From NCBI GenBank assembly GCA_905479595.1, contig CAJQND010000244.1, forward strand, positions 1-30,040: 30,040 bases of DNA, read 5' to 3'. This DNA is from an uncultured Hyphomicrobiales bacterium (GTDB lineage: Bacteria > Pseudomonadota > Alphaproteobacteria > Rhizobiales > CAJQND01). Within the stretch, counting starts at the first letter, position 1. Every line of letters begins with the position of its first letter. The position numbers and the translations under genes were made by a program. The notes beneath the pieces were generated by a model. That model did no database searches. It was not told the DNA's origin and was given only the letters and a program-made list of their open reading frames with translations. This document shows, in pieces, positions 1 to 8,309 of this stretch.

Positions 1-143
1 GCCATAGCGGGCCTTATGCAGAGGTCTCAAGATAAAAATAATCTAATTAATTGACACATTCCTTGTAGACCAGAATTTTTGTAGCTTCTTGTCTGTAAGC
101 GCAAATATTTGAAAAAAATGAGAATAATGCACATTTTTAAGTG
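1..143. other. AT-rich intergenic end of window
   Basis: This is noncoding sequence downstream of the minus-strand threonine aldolase gene. It is A/T-rich, with runs such as gataaaaataatc near 31-43. A TTGACA hexamer lies at about 51-56, but there is no convincing -10 at proper spacing. I see no hairpin followed by a T-run that would clearly terminate the aldolase transcript, and no gene. Confidence 0.4.
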
Positions 144-1187
144 CTAAATGCAGGCATCGCAGGTTTTCTTGAATTTCGCCACATCTTCATCGCGCGTTGC
201 AAAAGAAGTAACCAAGCGCAGCATCACCTCATTGCTGTCCAAAGATTCATTTGCGTTCCATTCATAATACAGCGCACCAGCATCGTTTAAAGCCTCGGCC
301 AGAGCACGAGGCACAATCGGAAATACCTCGTTGGCTTCAACAGGCGTGGGAATGCGCACCCCGGGTAGCGCTTCCAGCACGCCTGCCAGTTGAGCAGCCA
401 TCGCGTTTGCATGACGCGCATTCCGCAACCACAAATCATCTGCCAGATAAGCTTCAAGCTGGCACGCTAAAAACCGGCTTTTGGAAATAAGGTGCCCTGC
501 CTTCATGCGACGATAGCCAAAATCTTCCGCCAAATCGAGGTTCAGAAAAATCACGGCTTCGGCCGCCAGCGCACCGTTTTTGGTAGCCCCAAAGGACAGA
601 ACATCAACGCCCGCCTTCCAGGTCATTTCAGCCGGAGAACAGTTCAGAGACATCAGCCCGTTGGCAAAGCGCGCACCATCCATATGCAGCCGCAAACCAT
701 TCGCTTTTGCACATGCGCCAAGGGCTGAGATCTCATCAACGGTATATACTGTTCCCAGTTCACTCGCCTGGGTGATGGTGATCGTTGAAGGTTTGGAGCC
801 ATGCACGCCGCGGATAAACTCAGCCACGGTTTCCTCGATCATCTTTGCGGAAATCTTGCCTCCTGGCGCTGGTAATGCGAATAATTTTGCACCACCAGTA
901 TACATTTCAGGCGCGCCGCATTCATCGGTGTTGGAATGCGCGTCCGCATGGCAAAAAATCGCTCCATAGGGCGGCGTAATGGCCGAAATCGAAAGCGCGT
1001 TTGCCGCGGTGCCCGTCACCACCGGAAATACTGCAACTTCTTTTTCAAACAGTTCCCCAAACCGCTTTTCGAGCCGTGAGGTCATATCATCAGCTCCGTA
1101 CGAGCTGGCGCTACCGTGATTGGCTGCAGCAATTGCTTCTATTATTTGTGGCGAAACGCCGTGCACATTATCGGAACGAAAATCCAT
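144..1187 (-). CDS. Low-specificity L-threonine aldolase family (PLP-dependent beta-eliminating lyase)
   Basis: A 347-residue cytosolic PLP enzyme of fold type I, expected to cleave L-threonine or L-allo-threonine (and related beta-hydroxy amino acids) to glycine and an aldehyde. The family signature is clear. The N-terminus DFRSDNVHG matches the usual threonine aldolase opening, the HMDGARFANG block (about 168-177) holds the Asp that pairs with the PLP ring, and SFGATKNG (about 198-205) holds the Schiff-base lysine, Lys203. Length is typical for the family. The start ATG lies 3 bases after the stop of the upstream peptidase gene on the same strand, so the two are almost certainly co-transcribed and perhaps translationally coupled. 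Substrate preference (L or L-allo) cannot be told from the sequence. The family also includes other beta-eliminating lyases, which I consider less likely. Confidence 0.9.
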   Translation of the reverse strand: MDFRSDNVHGVSPQIIEAIAAANHGSASSYGADDMTSRLEKRFGELFEKEVAVFPVVTGTAANALSISAITPPYGAIFCHADAHSNTDECGAPEMYTGGAKLFALPAPGGKISAKMIEETVAEFIRGVHGSKPSTITITQASELGTVYTVDEISALGACAKANGLRLHMDGARFANGLMSLNCSPAEMTWKAGVDVLSFGATKNGALAAEAVIFLNLDLAEDFGYRRMKAGHLISKSRFLACQLEAYLADDLWLRNARHANAMAAQLAGVLEALPGVRIPTPVEANEVFPIVPRALAEALNDAGALYYEWNANESLDSNEVMLRLVTSFATRDEDVAKFKKTCDACI

Positions 1188-1190
1188 TTT

Positions 1191-3140
1191 TCAAATCGCC
1201 TCTTCATTATCAATATCAAGAGCTGCCAGACGCACACCTGATAGCCCCATAATCCGTGCATAAAAACTGTATTCCGTCTCAAGACAATAGGAAATCACTT
1301 CTGCTGCCCTAAACCCATGACTTTCTTCAGGAAATTCATGATAACTCACCGCGACACCACGCGCTTTAAGTGAAGCAGCCATATCGCGGGATTGATCCGG
1401 CGGTACAACAAAATCCTTCGCCCCTTGAAAGAAAATCACCGGGACAGAAATTCCATCCGCGTGGGTAAGTGGGGAACGCTCGGAAAACACCGGTTCTGTC
1501 TGGCCTTCCCGCGTGCCGGTGAGCGCATATATGTAGCCAGATTCAAATTTGTGGGTCAGTTCCAGCAATTTTGAAAGATCACCAATGCCGTAATATGACG
1601 CGCCCGCCCTGAAAACATCTCGGAAAGCCAGCGCGCACAACACGGTGTATCCACCTGCACTTCCTCCTGAGATAAAAAGTTTACTCCCATCTGCAAGCCC
1701 GCGCGCCACCATGGCCTGGGCGGCAACAGCGACACCATCCACATCCGCCACGCCCCAGTTCCCATTCAGCGCCTCCATATAGGCGCGCCCATATCCCCAG
1801 CTTCCAGAATAGTCCACGTCCAGATAGGCAAAACCACGCGAGGTCCAGAACTGGATTTTCAGCTTCAACCCCCTGTCGGCCATTCCCGTAGGCCCACCAT
1901 GGGCAGAAACGATCATTGGCGGCACGGTATCTGGCAGTCCTTGGTACATGGCATTTGTGTGTGGATAATAAACTGCCCAAACCACGCCACCCTTGCCATC
2001 ATCCAAGGCAAGCACTTCACCAGTAGAAATCTCTTCGCTGGAAAACGGCAGGGATGCACTTTCACGCACCGTTTCAATTTGTCCATTGCTGTCGATTAAG
2101 GCGACAAATGGTGCCTTGTCATGAGCAGATGCAATTGCGGCAATTTTTTCACCAATCGCAGCAGGCCCATAGATATTGGCAAGTCCCGTATCGAGCCAAT
2201 TCAAAGTGCCGGATTCAAGATCGGCTATCGCGGACCGGTTTTCGCCTTTGTCGAAACAAGTGATGAAGGCGGAATTACCGTGCCTAATTGCAAATGAACG
2301 TGCGCCCAATCCCCATAACGGCAGACCACACTCCGCGTCATGCTGAAAGACCTGTTCTGGCTTAGTGCCTTGCCAGCGGTAAAGTTGGCCCCAACCGGTT
2401 TTATCCCAGATGAAATACAACGCGCCATCGTCTGCCCATTGCGGTTGAAATGCCGCCGATCCATCGCCACCCGCAATCGAGACTTGCCCCAAAACCGTAC
2501 CATCGCCAGCCAAATCACCTACCTGCAAGCGGGCAGCATCCCAGGGCATGAACGGGAGGTTCCATTCCAACCAAACAAGGCGCTCACAATTAGGGGAAAT
2601 GGATGGCGCTGCATAAAAATCAGCGCCTGAAACCAACCGGGTAACACGCCCACGTCCCGCATCTGCCAATCCAATGGTGATCAACGCATTTTCCGGCTTG
2701 GGGTCATGGTCGCCCTGATGGAATTCCCCCACCGCAATCAAACGCGCATTTTTCTCATCCAGACAAAAATCGGCAAACCGACAACCAGGCTCTGTGGTTA
2801 TCCGGGCAATCTCCCCATCCGGCGCGATGCGGTAAATATCCTGGTCTTTGGCATTGGAGAAATACACGCCACCGTCCGTGACAAGGAACTCACCACCACC
2901 ATACTCATGTATTGATGAGCGGGCGGAATATGGCGGCGGAAGCAGCTCATCGATGGAGCCATCTGGGCCCCGCCGCATGATAACAGCCCGGCCCGCTTCT
3001 GCCGGGCGGCCTTCTGTCCAGTAAATGTGATCTCCATGGGTGCGCAACAGGCCAAAACGCAATGATTGTCCTGCAACAAGCTCCGCCGTTACCGGGGAAG
3101 CCCATGTTCCATAAGGTTTGGTATTTTTTGTGCTATTCAT
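1191..3140 (-). CDS. S9 family prolyl oligopeptidase-type peptidase (acylaminoacyl-peptidase/DPP-like)
   Basis: A 649-residue serine peptidase of the alpha/beta-hydrolase S9 family. The N-terminal ~400 residues look like a beta-propeller, with repeated short strands ending in W/Y-x-D/N turns. The C-terminal ~240 residues are the hydrolase. Visible catalytic features are GGSAGG with nucleophile Ser494, GAKDFVVPP with Asp576, and EESHGF with His608. HGGPTG (about 410) is the oxyanion-side motif common to the family. No signal peptide is visible, so it is probably cytosolic and would trim short peptides. The ATG at 3140 has only a weak ribosome binding site. The gene heads a two-gene unit with threonine aldolase 3 bases downstream, which suggests a shared role in peptide or amino-acid salvage. 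Precise specificity (dipeptidyl-, acylaminoacyl- or prolyl-) is not determinable. Confidence 0.9.
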   Translation of the reverse strand: MNSTKNTKPYGTWASPVTAELVAGQSLRFGLLRTHGDHIYWTEGRPAEAGRAVIMRRGPDGSIDELLPPPYSARSSIHEYGGGEFLVTDGGVYFSNAKDQDIYRIAPDGEIARITTEPGCRFADFCLDEKNARLIAVGEFHQGDHDPKPENALITIGLADAGRGRVTRLVSGADFYAAPSISPNCERLVWLEWNLPFMPWDAARLQVGDLAGDGTVLGQVSIAGGDGSAAFQPQWADDGALYFIWDKTGWGQLYRWQGTKPEQVFQHDAECGLPLWGLGARSFAIRHGNSAFITCFDKGENRSAIADLESGTLNWLDTGLANIYGPAAIGEKIAAIASAHDKAPFVALIDSNGQIETVRESASLPFSSEEISTGEVLALDDGKGGVVWAVYYPHTNAMYQGLPDTVPPMIVSAHGGPTGMADRGLKLKIQFWTSRGFAYLDVDYSGSWGYGRAYMEALNGNWGVADVDGVAVAAQAMVARGLADGSKLFISGGSAGGYTVLCALAFRDVFRAGASYYGIGDLSKLLELTHKFESGYIYALTGTREGQTEPVFSERSPLTHADGISVPVIFFQGAKDFVVPPDQSRDMAASLKARGVAVSYHEFPEESHGFRAAEVISYCLETEYSFYARIMGLSGVRLAALDIDNEEAI

Positions 3141-3319
3141 CCCGACTGATTAGCCCATTTTACCGATTTGGCGAAATATCATTGCGCAAAAAGCCGCATA
3201 TGCTTTGATTACTTGCGCGCTAGCGCATTTTCTGGCAGGTTGCGACGAGATTAGGTCAGCAATCCTGTCCTATAAATCAAGAAACCAAACGGAAACGGCC
3301 CTAACGGACATATCACGTG

Positions 3320-3325
3320 TATAAT
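3320..3325 (+). promoter_or_regulatory. Candidate -10 box for gltB
   Basis: A perfect TATAAT, preceded directly by CACGTG. At 16-17 bases upstream the sequence is GC-rich (ggccct) and does not resemble TTGACA, so either an activator is needed or the match is chance. Confidence 0.25.
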
Positions 3326-3494
3326 ACCGCGACGATATACGGACCAAAAACCCGCTCCACGCGGCTTTCCGTGCACGCCACAACAAAAGTGGCGAGCAAA
3401 TAGCAGCCTGGCAAAACCCGGGCACTGCGACTTTCCCAGAGCTGAAATGCCGAGGAGCAGACCGGACGCCAAACGCGGCAACCGATTGTCGAGG

Positions 3495-3520
3495 CAGCGG
3501 GCACATGGTGTCCCCGCCTG
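3495..3520 (+). promoter_or_regulatory. Hairpin in the gltB leader
   Basis: GCGGG (3497-3501) pairs with CCCGC (3513-3517). CAC/GTG pairs on the inside with a two-base TC bulge, and CA/TG pairs outside with a one-base bulge, around an ATG loop. There is no T-run after it, so it is not a terminator. It could be part of a structured leader controlling gltB, or incidental. Confidence 0.3.
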
Positions 3521-3592
3521 ATAGTCAGACGACTAGATTTCAAGACCGGTATTCATCCCGGTTCTAATTGCGAAACCAGGAGGGGCAGAACA

Positions 3593-6500
3593 ATGGCCAA
3601 CAGAACGGAAAACCCGACACAAGTCGGACACCCTAAAGCCGTTTCGCATTTAAACACAGCTTACAAGCCAGCCGGATTGCCAGATGCCCAGGGGCTTTAT
3701 TCACCAGAGCATGAGCATGATGCCTGCGGCGTTGGAATGATATGTTCAATCCGCAATGAGAAAAGCCGCAAGATAATCGATGATGCCCTGGCGATCCTGT
3801 GTAACCTTGAACATCGCGGCGCTGTTGGTGCTGACCCCAAGGCGGGCGATGGCGCTGGCATTCTTATTCAGTTGCCACATGAATTCTTTGCAGAAGAAGC
3901 CAAAGGTCTGGGTTTTGATTTGCCCGAAGAAGGCTATTACGGCGTTGGCCAAATTTTCATGCCGCGCGATGATGCCCAGCGTGAAATCATTGAAAATTTG
4001 TACCACGAGGCCGCAGTTCAGGAAGGCCTGAATGTAATTGGCTGGCGCACGGTGCCTGTAGACAGCGACGTGTTAAGCCACTCGGTAAAACCAACCGAAC
4101 CTGTAACCCGTCAGGTGTTCATCGCCCGCGGCAAAGATATGGCCAATCAGGACACCTTTGAACGCAAGCTTTATGTGGCTCGCAAGGTTGTGTCCAACAA
4201 ACTGCGTGAAACGTGCCCTGAAGCAGTTGGCAATTATTACCCGGTGAGCTGCTCGTCGCGGACCATTGTTTACAAAGGCCTGGTGCTGGCAAATGGACTT
4301 GAGGCTTATTATCAGGACCTGCAGGATGAACGTGTGGTTTCCGCACTGGCTCTCGTGCACCAGCGGTTTTCCACCAACACCTTCCCGTCATGGCCACTTG
4401 CCCACCCTTACCGGATGATTTGCCACAACGGTGAAATCAACACCTTGCGCGGAAACTACAACTGGATGGCCGCGCGCCAGGCCACAATGGCATCGCCCAC
4501 CTATGGCGAAGATATGCAAAAGCTGTGGCCAATATCATTTGAAGGCCAGTCAGATTCTGCCTGTTTCGACAATGCTCTGGAGTTGCTGTTCCTGGGTGGA
4601 TACTCCCTGCCCCATGCCATGATGATGCTGATCCCGGAAGCCTGGGCAGGTAATCCTCTCATGGATGAGAACCGCCGGGCATTTTATGAATACCACGCTG
4701 CTCTTATGGAACCATGGGACGGCCCTGCTGCGATTGCATTTACCGATGGCCGCCACATTGGCGCGACGCTTGACCGTAACGGATTGCGCCCGGCTCGGTA
4801 TCTGGAAACAAGCGACGGGATTGTATTGTTGGCCTCTGAAATGGGCGTTCTCGACATTCCAGAAGAAAAGATCGTGCGTAAATGGCGTCTGCAACCCGGT
4901 AAAATGCTGCTCATCGACCTTGAAGTGGGCCGGGTGATTTCCGATGAGGAACTGAAAGCTGATCTGGCATCAAAGCATCCCTATCCGGAATGGCTTGCGC
5001 GCACACAAATCCAGCTGAAAGACCTGCCCCAGGTTGGCCGTTCAGCACCGGTCTCCAACGTTTCTCTGCTGAAACGCCAGCAGGCATTTGGCTATTCCCA
5101 GGAAGATCTTAAATTTCTGATGGCACCTATGGCCCATACCGGCCAGGAAGCCATCGGGTCCATGGGCACGGACACACCGATTTCGGCGTTGTCGTCAAAG
5201 TCCAAAACCCTCGCTACTTATTTCAAGCAATTGTTCGCTCAGGTCACCAACCCGCCAATTGACCCAATTCGCGAAGAGTTGGTCATGTCGCTAGTGTCGT
5301 TCATTGGCCCTCGCCCGAACCTGCTCGATTTGGAAGGCACCTCGACGGTAAAGCGCCTGGAAGTTCGGCAACCGATCATTTCCAATGAAGGGCTGGAGAA
5401 AATCAGGGCTATTGGTGACATCGCCGACAACCAGTTCCTGACCACCACACTGGACATCACCTATTCGGTTGAGCGTGGCGCGGAATACATGGAAACGGCG
5501 ATTGAAAACCTGTGCGAACGCGCAGAAACCAGCGTCGGGCACGGCTATAATATTATTGTTCTGTCAGATCGGTTGATGGGCCCGGACCGGGTCGCTATCC
5601 CGTCTTTGCTCGCCTGTTCTGCAGTACATCACCACTTGATCCGCAAGGGCCTTCGTACATCCGTCGGCCTCGTGGTTGAAACCGGCGAAGCCCGCGAAGT
5701 TCACCATTACTGCACATTGGCAGGTTTTGGTGCCGAAGCCATCAACCCTTGGCTGGCCTTTGAAACCCTGGAAGCTGAGCTGCCCCGGCTTGGCGGCGAC
5801 ATGCGCCTCGAGGACGCGGTTAAGCGCTATATCAAAGCCATCAACAAGGGTATTTTGAAGGTCATGTCCAAAATGGGCATTTCGACCTATCAATCCTATT
5901 GTGGTGCGCAGATTTTTGATGCCGTTGGTCTGAACTCTGAGTTTATCGGTAATTATTTCACCGGCACCCATACCGCCGTTGAGGGCGCAGGCCTCCCTGA
6001 AATTGCCGAAGAAACCTTGCGCCGACATGCAGATGCTTTTGGTACCAATCCGATTTATGAAACAGCCCTTGATGTGGGCGGTGAATACGCCGTCCGCACC
6101 CGTGGTGAGGCCCATAGCTGGACCGCCCAAACCATCTCTGATCTGCAACACGCGGTCCGTGGTAATCTGCCAGACAAATATCGTGATTATGCACGCGCCA
6201 TAAATGAACAGTCAGAACAGCTGATGACCTTGCGTGGCCTGTTCCGCATTCACGCGGCAAGAACCATGAAACGCAAACCGATTGCTCTCGATGATGTTGA
6301 GCCGGCAGCAGAAATTGTCAAACGCTTCGCCACCGGCGCCATGTCATTTGGCTCAATTTCACGCGAAGCACACACCAATCTGGCGATTGCCATGAACCGG
6401 CTGGGTGGTAAGTCCAACACCGGCGAAGGTGGCGAGGAACCAGACCGCTTCAAGCCGATGAAAAACGGCGATTCCATGCGCTCTGCCATCAAACAGGTGG

Positions 6501-8308
6501 CGTCAGGCCGGTTTGGGGTGACGACCGAATATCTGGTTAATTCCGATATGATTCAGATTAAGATGGCGCAAGGTGCAAAACCAGGTGAAGGCGGCCAGTT
6601 GCCCGGCCATAAGGTGGACGCGACCATCGCCAAGGTGCGCCATTCAACCCCTGGTGTTGGGCTAATCTCGCCTCCGCCCCACCATGACATCTATTCAATC
6701 GAAGACCTGGCGCAGCTCATTTATGATTTAAAAAACGTCAACCCGACAGCCGATATCTCGGTCAAGCTGGTTTCTGAAATCGGGGTTGGCACTGTTGCCG
6801 CCGGCGTTTCAAAAGCGCGCGCCGACCATGTTACCATTTCAGGGTTTGAAGGTGGAACCGGTGCGTCACCGCTAACCTCAATCAAACACGCAGGCAGCCC
6901 GTGGGAGATTGGCCTAGCCGAAACCCATCAGACGCTGGTACTGAACGATTTGCGAGGCCGCATTGCCGTGCAGGTGGATGGCGGCCTGCGCACCGGGCGC
7001 GATGTGGTGATTGGCGCGCTGCTGGGGGCAGACGAATTTGGCTTTGCCACCGCCCCGCTTGTTGCCTCGGGCTGCATCATGATGCGCAAGTGTCATCTCA
7101 ATACCTGCCCGGTCGGCGTTGCCACACAGGATCCGCAACTGCGCCGCAAATTCAAAGGCAAGCCAGAGCATGTGGTGAATTACTTCTTCTATGTCGCCGA
7201 AGAAGTGCGTGAACTGATGGCGGAAATGGGCTTTGCCACGTTTGATGAAATGATAGGCCAGACCGGGTATCTGGATACCCGCGCGGCAATCGAACATTGG
7301 AAGGCCAGGGGGCTTGATTTTGAAAAGCTGTTCTTCAAGCCGGAAGTAGACAGCTCGATCGCGGTGCATCACAGCACAAAACAGGATCACCCGATCAAAG
7401 ACATTCTTGACCGCAAACTGATCGCGGCAGCTGAACCGGCTCTGGATGCAAAAACACCTGTGAAGCAGGCGTTTCCCATCGGGAATACAGACCGAACTGC
7501 CGGTGCCATGCTGTCTGGCGAAGTGGCCAAGCGCTACGGCCACAAGGGCCTGCCGGAAGACACAATCTGGTTCACCTTAAATGGGGTTGCTGGCCAAAGC
7601 TTCGGTGCCTGGGTTTCTCACGGGGTGACCCTGGAACTGGTAGGCGAGGCCAATGACTATGTTGGCAAGGGTTTGTCGGGTGGCAAACTGATTATACGCC
7701 CTGATCCAAAAAGCGGCATTGTTCCAGGCGAGAGCATGATTGTTGGCAACACGGTGCTGTATGGTGCCATTGCCGGGGAATGTTATTTCCGCGGCATCGC
7801 CGGGGAACGTTTCTCTGTACGCAATTCCGGTGCGATTGCCGTGGTAGAAGGCACCGGCGATCACGGTTGCGAATACATGACCGGCGGCGTGGTTGTGGTA
7901 CTGGGGGAAACCGGACGCAACTTTGCAGCCGGTATGTCCGGTGGCATCGCGTATGTTATTGATGAAACAGGCGAATTTGAAAAGCGTTGCAATCTTTCCA
8001 TGGTTGATCTTGAGCCTGTGGAACATGAAGAAGAACAGATGGAAAAACACTATCGTTCTGACATGGAACGTCATGGTCTGGTTGACGTGGAAACCGACAT
8101 GACGCGATTTGATGGTGAACGCCTGCATCAGTTGATCACCAACCATGCGCGATATACGGACTCAGAACGAGCCCGGGAGATCCTCGACAACTGGGAGCTC
8201 TACCTGCCGAAATTCGTCAAGGTCATGCCAGTGGAATATCGCAGGGCGTTGCAAGAAATGCAGCAGGAACAAACGGGCGAAATGAATATTGGTTTGAGGA
8301 GGTCTTGA
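3593..8308 (+). CDS. gltB: Glutamate synthase (NADPH) large (alpha) subunit
   Basis: A 1571-residue large subunit of NADPH-GOGAT, which converts glutamine plus 2-oxoglutarate to two glutamates with electrons delivered through GltD. The N-terminal glutaminase domain begins at the HDACGVGM motif. Cys45 is the catalytic nucleophile exposed after removal of a 44-residue propeptide. A central domain is followed by the FMN-binding synthase barrel (EGGTGASPLTS near 1087, and VDGGLRTGRDV). The 3Fe-4S ligands Cys1161, Cys1167 and Cys1172 occur in the canonical C-x5-C-x4-C spacing. The C-terminal ~270 residues form the Gly-rich beta-helix domain. Length is normal for proteobacteria. The start ATG has AGGAGG 9 bases upstream. 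gltD follows after a single base, so expression is coupled. No frameshift or missing key residue is seen. Confidence 0.99.
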   Translation: MANRTENPTQVGHPKAVSHLNTAYKPAGLPDAQGLYSPEHEHDACGVGMICSIRNEKSRKIIDDALAILCNLEHRGAVGADPKAGDGAGILIQLPHEFFAEEAKGLGFDLPEEGYYGVGQIFMPRDDAQREIIENLYHEAAVQEGLNVIGWRTVPVDSDVLSHSVKPTEPVTRQVFIARGKDMANQDTFERKLYVARKVVSNKLRETCPEAVGNYYPVSCSSRTIVYKGLVLANGLEAYYQDLQDERVVSALALVHQRFSTNTFPSWPLAHPYRMICHNGEINTLRGNYNWMAARQATMASPTYGEDMQKLWPISFEGQSDSACFDNALELLFLGGYSLPHAMMMLIPEAWAGNPLMDENRRAFYEYHAALMEPWDGPAAIAFTDGRHIGATLDRNGLRPARYLETSDGIVLLASEMGVLDIPEEKIVRKWRLQPGKMLLIDLEVGRVISDEELKADLASKHPYPEWLARTQIQLKDLPQVGRSAPVSNVSLLKRQQAFGYSQEDLKFLMAPMAHTGQEAIGSMGTDTPISALSSKSKTLATYFKQLFAQVTNPPIDPIREELVMSLVSFIGPRPNLLDLEGTSTVKRLEVRQPIISNEGLEKIRAIGDIADNQFLTTTLDITYSVERGAEYMETAIENLCERAETSVGHGYNIIVLSDRLMGPDRVAIPSLLACSAVHHHLIRKGLRTSVGLVVETGEAREVHHYCTLAGFGAEAINPWLAFETLEAELPRLGGDMRLEDAVKRYIKAINKGILKVMSKMGISTYQSYCGAQIFDAVGLNSEFIGNYFTGTHTAVEGAGLPEIAEETLRRHADAFGTNPIYETALDVGGEYAVRTRGEAHSWTAQTISDLQHAVRGNLPDKYRDYARAINEQSEQLMTLRGLFRIHAARTMKRKPIALDDVEPAAEIVKRFATGAMSFGSISREAHTNLAIAMNRLGGKSNTGEGGEEPDRFKPMKNGDSMRSAIKQVASGRFGVTTEYLVNSDMIQIKMAQGAKPGEGGQLPGHKVDATIAKVRHSTPGVGLISPPPHHDIYSIEDLAQLIYDLKNVNPTADISVKLVSEIGVGTVAAGVSKARADHVTISGFEGGTGASPLTSIKHAGSPWEIGLAETHQTLVLNDLRGRIAVQVDGGLRTGRDVVIGALLGADEFGFATAPLVASGCIMMRKCHLNTCPVGVATQDPQLRRKFKGKPEHVVNYFFYVAEEVRELMAEMGFATFDEMIGQTGYLDTRAAIEHWKARGLDFEKLFFKPEVDSSIAVHHSTKQDHPIKDILDRKLIAAAEPALDAKTPVKQAFPIGNTDRTAGAMLSGEVAKRYGHKGLPEDTIWFTLNGVAGQSFGAWVSHGVTLELVGEANDYVGKGLSGGKLIIRPDPKSGIVPGESMIVGNTVLYGAIAGECYFRGIAGERFSVRNSGAIAVVEGTGDHGCEYMTGGVVVVLGETGRNFAAGMSGGIAYVIDETGEFEKRCNLSMVDLEPVEHEEEQMEKHYRSDMERHGLVDVETDMTRFDGERLHQLITNHARYTDSERAREILDNWELYLPKFVKVMPVEYRRALQEMQQEQTGEMNIGLRRS

Positions 8309-8309
8309 T

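Larger units (their letters stand above)
3141..3592. promoter_or_regulatory. Divergent intergenic region and long gltB leader
   Basis: A 452-base gap between the divergent peptidase and gltB genes, and the only gap over 300 bases. Short minus-strand reading frames exist here in all three frames, but none has a ribosome binding site or a recognisable product, so I treat it as noncoding. It contains a palindrome GCGCTAGCGC (3217-3226), a TATAAT hexamer (3320-3325), a bulged hairpin (3495-3520) and a small hairpin of ACCGG/CCGGT (3545-3562), followed by AGGAGG (3578-3583) 9 bases before the gltB ATG. If the TATAAT is used, gltB would have a leader of about 260 bases. I recognise no known riboswitch class. 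Confidence 0.5.

Noticed and set aside
51..56. TTGACA resembling a -35 box near the start of the window
   Set aside because: No -10 hexamer lies 16-18 bases downstream, and no plus-strand gene follows.
3251..3543. Three overlapping minus-strand frames of about 76 codons upstream of gltB
   Set aside because: All three frames are open by chance, none has a ribosome binding site, and none resembles a known small protein.
5564..7543. Long minus-strand reading frames inside gltB (about 190-210 codons)
   Set aside because: They lie antisense to an unmistakable gltB sequence, have no ribosome binding sites or recognisable domains, and reflect low stop-codon density opposite a well-coded gene.
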